Part shown: positions 59,048 to 64,000 of the stretch, one piece after another
Layout of the letters: each line of letters opens with the position of its first letter
How positions within the stretch are numbered: position 1 is the stretch's first letter
Source of the DNA: Planctomycetaceae bacterium
Lineage (GTDB): Bacteria; Planctomycetota; Phycisphaerae; SM23-33
Direction: 5' to 3'
Assembly (NCBI GenBank): GCA_039680605.1
Contig: JBDKTA010000054.1
Span: forward strand, 116,027-180,026
Length of the DNA stretch: 64,000 bases
The notes under the pieces: model-generated
Told to the model about the DNA's origin: nothing
Databases searched by the model: none
Seen by the model: only the letters and a program-made list of their open reading frames with translations
Position numbers and translations under genes: made by a program

Positions 59048-60427
59048 CTAAATGCCTAGTATCAACTTGGCGGTGGTGAAGTAGATCAGCAGACCGGTGA
59101 TGTCGACGATGGTGGTCAGGGCCGGGCTGGCGACGACGGCGGGGTCCCACTTCATTTTGGCGGCCCCCAGGGGCAGCAGCGCGCCGATCAGCGTCGCCGT
59201 GATCACCTGCAGCGACAGCGCCACGGCGATCGCCAGGCCGATCTTGCCCAGGGAGAAGCCGGTCTTGATCTCGCTGCCGGCGGATAGCCACATTACCTTG
59301 GCGAACGACAGCACCCCCAGGATCAGCGCCAGCAAAAGGGCGATCTTGAACTCCTTGAAGATCACGCGCAGCACGTCGCGCGGACTGACCTCGCCCAGCG
59401 CCAGCGCCCGCACGACCACGGTGGCCGACTGGCTGCCCGTGTTGCCGCCGGTGTCGGCCACCATCGGCATGTACAGCGCCAGAATGAGCAGGTTCATCAG
59501 CGTGGCTTCGTAGCCGTGGATGATCAGCCCGCTGACCAGCCCCAGGGCAGCCAGGCCGACGATCCAGTACGCGCGGTTCTTGAAATGCACCCACGCGGGC
59601 GTCTTGAGATATTCGCCGGCGGCGTGGCGGCCGGAAATGGCCATGAACTTTTCGATGTCTTCCTGCTGCTCCTGGCGCAGAATGTCCATCGCGTCGTCGT
59701 GGGTGACGATGCCCACCAGCACGTTGTCGTCGCTGACGACGGGGATGGCGATCAGGTCGTACTTTTCGATCGACCGGGCGGCCACTTCCTGGTCGTCGTT
59801 GACGCCGACGGAGATCACGTCGCTGTGCATGATCTCCTCGACCGTCTGGGCGGGCCGGGCCAGGATCAGGTCCTTCAGCGAGACGAACCCCACCAGGCGA
59901 TGCTGGGCGTCGACGACGTAGATGTAGTAAATGGTCGCCTTGCCCGGGGCCTGGATGCGGATCTGCTCCAACGCCTGCGAGATGGCGATGCCCGGACGAA
60001 GCACGGCGTAGTCGGTGGTCATGACCGACCCGGCCGTGCCCTCGGCATAGCTGACGAGCTTGCGGATGTCTTCGCGTTCGGCCTTGGCCACCAGCGGAAG
60101 CAGTTCGCCCTGGACCTTTTCGTCGAGCTGCTGGACGAGGTCGGCCCGCTCGTCGGGTTCCATCTCCTCCAGCAGGCGGGCCATGTCGCGGCGGTTCTGC
60201 CCGGTGGCCAGTTCCACCTGCTGGTCCAGGTCGAAGTGCGAGAAGACCTCGGCCCGGTCCTTGACCGGCAGCAGGTGGAGCACCCGCCAGATCTCCCCGG
60301 CCTCCAGACCGCTGATCAGTTCCGCCACAATGGCCGGATGGCTCTCGGCGATCAAATGACGAATCGGCTCGACATCCTCCGATGCGAGCAGTTCGCGAAG
60401 TTCAGGCACAAGAAGAAGCTGTTTCAT
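59048..60427 (-). CDS. mgtE: Magnesium transporter MgtE
   Basis: The 459-residue protein has the MgtE layout: N-terminal helical domain (about 20-130), two CBS domains (about 135-260, for instance VVSDDNVLVGIVTHDDAMDI) and five transmembrane helices, including the pore signature PMVADTGGNTGSQSATVVVR near residue 330. It imports Mg2+ through the cytoplasmic membrane under control of the CBS sensor domain. The ATG at 60427 was chosen over the TTG at 60448. It converges with the giant protein gene. Confidence 0.95.
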   Translation of the reverse strand: MKQLLLVPELRELLASEDVEPIRHLIAESHPAIVAELISGLEAGEIWRVLHLLPVKDRAEVFSHFDLDQQVELATGQNRRDMARLLEEMEPDERADLVQQLDEKVQGELLPLVAKAEREDIRKLVSYAEGTAGSVMTTDYAVLRPGIAISQALEQIRIQAPGKATIYYIYVVDAQHRLVGFVSLKDLILARPAQTVEEIMHSDVISVGVNDDQEVAARSIEKYDLIAIPVVSDDNVLVGIVTHDDAMDILRQEQQEDIEKFMAISGRHAAGEYLKTPAWVHFKNRAYWIVGLAALGLVSGLIIHGYEATLMNLLILALYMPMVADTGGNTGSQSATVVVRALALGEVSPRDVLRVIFKEFKIALLLALILGVLSFAKVMWLSAGSEIKTGFSLGKIGLAIAVALSLQVITATLIGALLPLGAAKMKWDPAVVASPALTTIVDITGLLIYFTTAKLILGI

Positions 60428-60541
60428 GGCTGATCGAAGCCGCCCCAATCTCGCGTCGAGTCAGGAGGATCTATGCAACATCCCGAAGTCTATGACCCTT
60501 ATACGACCGCGGAGGCGGCAAGTCAACGTCCTGGCCGGCTC

Positions 60542-60640
60542 GGTGGCATGGCGACACGCGTTGTTCAGCGGGTCGCCATGTCTGTGCGCTGAGCATCATG
60601 GCGACCCACACGAAACAGAAACGTGTGTCGCCATGCCACC
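60542..60640. repeat. GGTGGCATGGCGACAC-type inverted repeat, copy 3
   Basis: Arms 60542-60580 and 60597-60640 match the elements at 6522-6615 and 7839-7920, with most differences confined to the inner 15 or so bases. Confidence 0.9.
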
Positions 60641-60703
60641 CATCTCTGATTCTGCGGGGCGGGGACGAGTGTGAAAAAAACAACAGCATAGGACGGATTT
60701 CGG

Positions 60704-60731
60704 TTGACGGATTTGCCATTGCCGCTAACAA
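60704..60731 (+). promoter_or_regulatory. Candidate promoter of the aminotransferase-serA pair
   Basis: TTGACG (60704-60709) and TAACAA (60726-60731) are 16 bases apart; the predicted leader is about 130 bases. Confidence 0.4.
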
Positions 60732-60868
60732 TATTGTTGACCAGCGCAAGGAGCATTGGTTCTCGATGCCCTGACGCTCTGGATAAGAACTGCGGCTGTG
60801 AGGCAACCGTGGGAAGGGCCCGCGGCTCTGTCAGCTTGTTCCAGTCGCCTAACTCGAGGAGATCCCTC

Positions 60869-62005
60869 ATGATCAAGCAGCGTCTTTTTACCCCAGGTCC
60901 CACGGATGTTCCCGCCGAAGTGCTCGTCGAAATGGCCAAGCCGATGTTCCACCACCGCACGCAGCGGTTCAAGACCATGTTCGCCGAGGTCAACGCCTCG
61001 CTCCAGAAACTGCTGATGACCGCCAACGACGTGCTGATGATCGCCGGTTCGGGCACGGCAGGCATGGAGGCGGCGATCGCCTGTGCCGTCCCGCGTGACA
61101 AGAAGGTGCTGATCGCCAACGGCGGCAAGTTCGGCGAGCGCTGGGTCAAGGTCGCCAAGGTGTACGGGCTCAAGGTCGACGAGGTCAAGCAGGAGTGGGG
61201 CACGGCGATCTCGGCCGAGGTGGTTAAAGAAAAGCTCGCCACCGGCGAATACGGCGCCGTGATCGTCGTCTACAGCGAGACCTCCACCGCGACGGCGTGC
61301 GACCTCGAGGCCATCGGCAAGGTCGTCGCGCCGACCCCGGCGCTGCTGATCGCCGACTGCATCACCGCGGCAGGCACGCTGCCGCTGAAGACCGACGCCT
61401 GGGGCGTGGACATCGTGGGCATGGGCAGCCAGAAGGCCCTGATGCTGCCGCCGGGCCTGGCGATGGTCTCGGTGAGCAAGAAGGCCTGGGACGTCATCGA
61501 AAAGATCGACCCGCCGACGGTGTACCTGAGCCTCAAGGCGTACCGCAAGGCCCTGGCCAAGAGCGACGTGCCGTACACGCCGGCGGTCTCGCTCATGCGC
61601 GGGCTCAAGGTGGCGCTGGACATGATCCATGCGGTGGGCATTGAGAAGGTCTGGGCCCGCACGGCGATCATGGCCAAGGCGACCCGGGCGGCCTGCGAGG
61701 CCCTGGGCATGAAGACCTACTCGCAGCAGCCCAGCGACTCGGTCACGGGCATCTGGTTGCCCGAGGGGCTGGACGAGAAGAAATTCCGCAGCACGCTTCG
61801 CGACAAGTACGGCTGCAGCGTCGCTGGCGGGCAGGATCATCTGGAGGGCAAGATCTTCCGCGTCTCGCACCTGGGCTACGTCGACCCGCTGGACACGCTG
61901 GGCCTGGTGGCGGCAGTGGAGTACGTGCTGGCCGACCTGGGCGTGAAAGTGGAGATCGGCAAAGGCGTCGCCGCCGCGGCCAAGGTTCTCAAGGACTGGA
62001 ACTGA
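60869..62005 (+). CDS. Class-V aminotransferase (serine/alanine-glyoxylate or phosphoserine type)
   Basis: A 378-residue PLP enzyme of the alanine-glyoxylate / serine-glyoxylate aminotransferase group: RLFTPGPTDVPAEVLVEMAK, IAGSGTAGMEAAIACAVP, LLIADCITAAGTLPLKTDAW and the Schiff-base lysine K189 in MGSQKALMLPPG. GAGGAG lies seven bases before the ATG at 60869. The serA gene follows, so it probably provides the amination step of serine synthesis, as related enzymes do in several phyla, rather than true SerC. Glyoxylate use is also possible. Confidence 0.88.
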   Translation: MIKQRLFTPGPTDVPAEVLVEMAKPMFHHRTQRFKTMFAEVNASLQKLLMTANDVLMIAGSGTAGMEAAIACAVPRDKKVLIANGGKFGERWVKVAKVYGLKVDEVKQEWGTAISAEVVKEKLATGEYGAVIVVYSETSTATACDLEAIGKVVAPTPALLIADCITAAGTLPLKTDAWGVDIVGMGSQKALMLPPGLAMVSVSKKAWDVIEKIDPPTVYLSLKAYRKALAKSDVPYTPAVSLMRGLKVALDMIHAVGIEKVWARTAIMAKATRAACEALGMKTYSQQPSDSVTGIWLPEGLDEKKFRSTLRDKYGCSVAGGQDHLEGKIFRVSHLGYVDPLDTLGLVAAVEYVLADLGVKVEIGKGVAAAAKVLKDWN

Positions 62006-62019
62006 CTAAAACCGGAATA

Positions 62020-62119
62020 ATGGAATGGTGGAAGACTGGAATGATGAAGAGACTCAAAGCCGCGGCAGAAGCCGTGGCATGAGACCCCATTATTCCAGCA
62101 TTCCAGTATTCCATTCTTC
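62020..62119. repeat. ATGGAATGGTGGAA / TTCCAGCATTCCAG imperfect inverted repeat
   Basis: Left half 62017-62054 (GGAATAATGGAATGGTGGAA...) and right half about 62084-62118 (CCATTATTCCAGCATTCCAG...) are imperfect reverse complements made of short reiterated words. It lies between the aminotransferase and serA. Confidence 0.7.
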
Positions 62120-62137
62120 TCCGTTTAGGAGCTTGCC

Positions 62138-63751
62138 ATGAAAGTGCTCGTAGCTGACAAACTCAGCCAGGTCGGGCTGGACTGGCTTAAGGAACAAAAG
62201 GACGTCGAGATCACCATCAAGGCCGGCTTGGCGCCGGAAGAGCTGGCCAAGATCGCCGGGCAGTACGACGGCATGATCATCCGCTCGGGCGCGAAGGTGA
62301 CGGCCGCGGTTATGGCCGAGCCGGGCGCCCTCAAGTGCATCGCCCGCGCGGGCGTGGGAGTCGACAACGTCGATGTGCCCGTGGCCACGCGCAAGGGCAT
62401 CATCGTGATGAACACGCCCGGCGGCAACACGATGAGCACGGCCGAGCTGGCGCTGGCGCTGATGATGGCGCTGTCGCGCAAGATCGCCCCGGCCAATGCG
62501 TCGCTGCGGGGGGGCAAGTGGGACCGCAAGAGTTTCGAGGGCACGCAGCTTGCCGGCAAGACGCTGGGCATCGTGGGCATGGGTCGCATCGGTCGCACGG
62601 TGGCCACGCGGGCGGCGGCGATGGACATGCGCGTGCTGGGGTACGACCCGTTCTTCGCCGGCGAGACGATGGACGAGACGGAGATGGTCAAGGACCTCAA
62701 CGACCTGTGCAAGCGGAGCGACTATATCACCGTACACGTGCCCAAGAGCGGCGACACGCTGGGCATGATCGGCGCGGCGCAGTTCGCCGTGATGAAACCC
62801 TCGGTGCGGTTGATCAACGCCGCCCGCGGCGGGATCATCGACGAGCAGGAACTGCTCAAGGCGCTCAATGAAAATCGCGCTGCCGGGGCGGCGCTGGACG
62901 TCTACATGGCCGAACCGCCCGAGAGCGAAGTCGAGAAGGCCCTGATCTCGCACCCCAACGTGCTGGCCGTGCCGCACCTGGGCGCCAGCACCGAAGAGGC
63001 GCAGGAGCAGGTCGCACTCGACGCGGCCAAGCAGCTCGTCGAGGCCCTGCGGGGCGGCGAGGTCCGCAATGCCGTCAACGCCCCCGGGTTCGACCAGGCC
63101 CTGCCCGAAGTGCTGCGCCCTTACACCGAACTGGCCAGCCGCCTGGGCACCATCCTGGGCGCCATCACGCCCGGGGCGATCAGCCGCGTCGAGGTGATCT
63201 ATCGCGGCGCCATCGCCGACATGAACGTCACGCCCGTGACCACGCACGTGCTGGTGGGACTGATGAGCCGCCACATGGACAGCCCCGTCAACGTGATCAA
63301 CGCCCCCGGGCTGGCCCAGGACCGCGGCGTCGAGGTGCAGACGATCTCCAGCGCGAAGATTCGCGAGCATGCCAACCTGATGGAAGTGCATGTGACGACC
63401 GACAAGACCAAGCGCTGGGCCGTCGGGACGATCTTCGGCAACAAGTTCCCGCGCGTCATCGGGATCGACGGCTACCGCATGGAGATGAAGCCCGAAGGGC
63501 ATGTCGTCATTATCGAGAACGAAGACAAGCCCGGCGTCGTCGGGCGATACGGTACGCTCTTCGGCGAGAACCAGATCAACATCGCCGACATGACGTTCAG
63601 CCGCAAACTCAAGAGCGGCATGGCCCTGGTGGGCATCAACCTCGACCAGGCCGCCACGAAAAGCGTGATGGAAAAGCTCACGCAACTGCAGTTCGTCAAA
63701 AACGCATGGTACCTGCACCTGCCCGACCTGCCGCAGGAAGAGCAGGAGTAA
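62138..63751 (+). CDS. serA: D-3-phosphoglycerate dehydrogenase
   Basis: The 537-residue enzyme oxidises 3-phosphoglycerate for serine synthesis. It has GVGVDNVDVPVATRKGI, the NAD motif GIVGMGRIGRTVATRA, the catalytic region with INAARGGIIDEQEL and VPHLGASTEEAQ (His of the catalytic pair), then the ASB domain and a C-terminal ACT domain (about 455-537: VVIIENEDKPGVVGRYGTLF). This is the long, four-domain form found in many bacteria and plants, often serine-inhibited. AGGAG precedes the ATG. A terminator follows. Confidence 0.96.
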   Translation: MKVLVADKLSQVGLDWLKEQKDVEITIKAGLAPEELAKIAGQYDGMIIRSGAKVTAAVMAEPGALKCIARAGVGVDNVDVPVATRKGIIVMNTPGGNTMSTAELALALMMALSRKIAPANASLRGGKWDRKSFEGTQLAGKTLGIVGMGRIGRTVATRAAAMDMRVLGYDPFFAGETMDETEMVKDLNDLCKRSDYITVHVPKSGDTLGMIGAAQFAVMKPSVRLINAARGGIIDEQELLKALNENRAAGAALDVYMAEPPESEVEKALISHPNVLAVPHLGASTEEAQEQVALDAAKQLVEALRGGEVRNAVNAPGFDQALPEVLRPYTELASRLGTILGAITPGAISRVEVIYRGAIADMNVTPVTTHVLVGLMSRHMDSPVNVINAPGLAQDRGVEVQTISSAKIREHANLMEVHVTTDKTKRWAVGTIFGNKFPRVIGIDGYRMEMKPEGHVVIIENEDKPGVVGRYGTLFGENQINIADMTFSRKLKSGMALVGINLDQAATKSVMEKLTQLQFVKNAWYLHLPDLPQEEQE

Positions 63752-63784
63752 GCAGCTAACAACAGATCCTAGATGACAGGTCCT

Positions 63785-63827
63785 AGATCCTCGGGAAGAA
63801 CCCCGGGGATCTAAGACCGTCTTTTCG
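63785..63827 (+). terminator. Probable intrinsic terminator of serA
   Basis: TAGATCCTCGGG (63785-63796) pairs with CCCGGGGATCTA (63803-63814), one wobble, and TCTTTTC follows at 63821-63827. The stem is built from reiterated CCTAGATC words. Confidence 0.6.
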
Positions 63828-63851
63828 TGTCGCGGGCATCTTGCCCTCGCT
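63827..63851. repeat. CGTGTCGCGGGC single arm of the panC-panD repeat family
   Basis: CGTGTCGCGGGCATCTTGCC continues to CTCGC and matches parts of 9931-9977. Only one arm is visible in the window. Confidence 0.75.
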
Positions 63852-64000
63852 TGATTGTTCTTGCTTTCCCTAGAGCAAGTCACGAACACATCTAGCGCCC
63901 TCTGAAGAAGTTGTGTATGCTTGGGTCAAGCATGGAGGCTTGAAAGGAAAGCATACTCAAGGGATTTACGTACGCGTGTGTTGGCAATGTGCGACGCGGG
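63852..64000. other. Window-end sequence with nested hairpin; no gene supported
   Basis: GTATGCTT (63915-63922) pairs with AAGCATAC (63949-63956) and encloses TCAAGC-ATGGAG-GCTTGA (63926-63943). A frame open from GTG 63913 runs off the end, but it has no ribosome-binding site and no recognisable protein similarity, so it is not called. Confidence 0.35.

Larger units (their letters stand above)
60428..60868. other. Repeat-containing gap upstream of the class-V aminotransferase gene
   Basis: No gene is supported here. It holds the repeat element at 60542-60640 and a candidate promoter at 60704-60731. The remaining leader to 60869 (about 130 bases) shows no riboswitch or attenuator that I recognise. 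Confidence 0.6.

Noticed and set aside
63913..64000. Start of a gene running off the window end
   Set aside because: The frame is under 30 codons, lacks a ribosome-binding site and overlaps a nested hairpin.

Overview
The window is a GC-rich stretch of a bacterial chromosome, most likely from a member of the Planctomycetota, possibly the class Phycisphaerae. The strongest sign is a 1,495-residue secreted protein whose N-terminus carries a planctomycete-type LEDR-LLL motif (FEQLEDRLLLS). Supporting signs are LL-diaminopimelate aminotransferase instead of the DapD/E route, GatCAB, genes for secreted repeat proteins, and gaps filled with many families of palindromic repeats. No rRNA, tRNA, CRISPR array, prophage or recognisable insertion sequence was seen. 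The class assignment is inference.

1-14.6 kb is mainly housekeeping: a truncated pta, a membrane protein, a TIM-barrel sugar isomerase, the cmk-plsC pair, a HigBA-like toxin-antitoxin pair, two secreted repeat proteins, dapL, a tight folK / deoxynucleoside kinase / panC / panD group, a PDZ protein with a decayed protease domain, and a large secreted TPR-like protein. 14.8-21.2 kb is a leftward run gatC-gatA-gatB, a membrane-anchored coiled-coil protein, and an aspartate aminotransferase. 21.4-27.6 kb holds a DUF1540 protein, an orphan HicB-like protein, and a PAS histidine kinase separated from a NarL-type regulator by one unrecognised secreted protein that is bracketed by repeats.

27.6-58.9 kb is glycan territory. 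A leftward operon (GT2, glucose-1-phosphate cytidylyltransferase, NAD-dependent epimerase, three consecutive zinc-binding C-methyltransferase-like proteins) looks like a branched deoxysugar pathway. It diverges from a rightward unit (ATP-grasp ligase, unknown protein, DegT-type PLP protein, initiating sugar-phosphate transferase) that ends at an intrinsic terminator. A new rightward operon then begins with an outer-membrane export lipoprotein and continues with a chain-length protein, ExeA-like ATPase, BY-kinase-like ATPase, FemAB-like protein, a fused double glycosyltransferase, Wzx-type flippase, glycosyltransferases and an O-antigen ligase-like polymerase. The order matches the exopolysaccharide module that accompanies XrtA/PEP-CTERM systems, but no exosortase is present here. 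Downstream, with its own structured leader and terminator, is the giant LEDR-LLL protein with three carbohydrate-binding-like modules, five Ig-like domains and a beta-helix; it may be a matrix protein for the same polysaccharide.

59-64 kb returns to housekeeping: mgtE, a class-V aminotransferase and serA, the last two probably acting together in serine metabolism.

At least eight families of intergenic inverted repeats occur in the gaps, several of them inside operons. They are the most unusual feature of the non-coding DNA and are listed individually.
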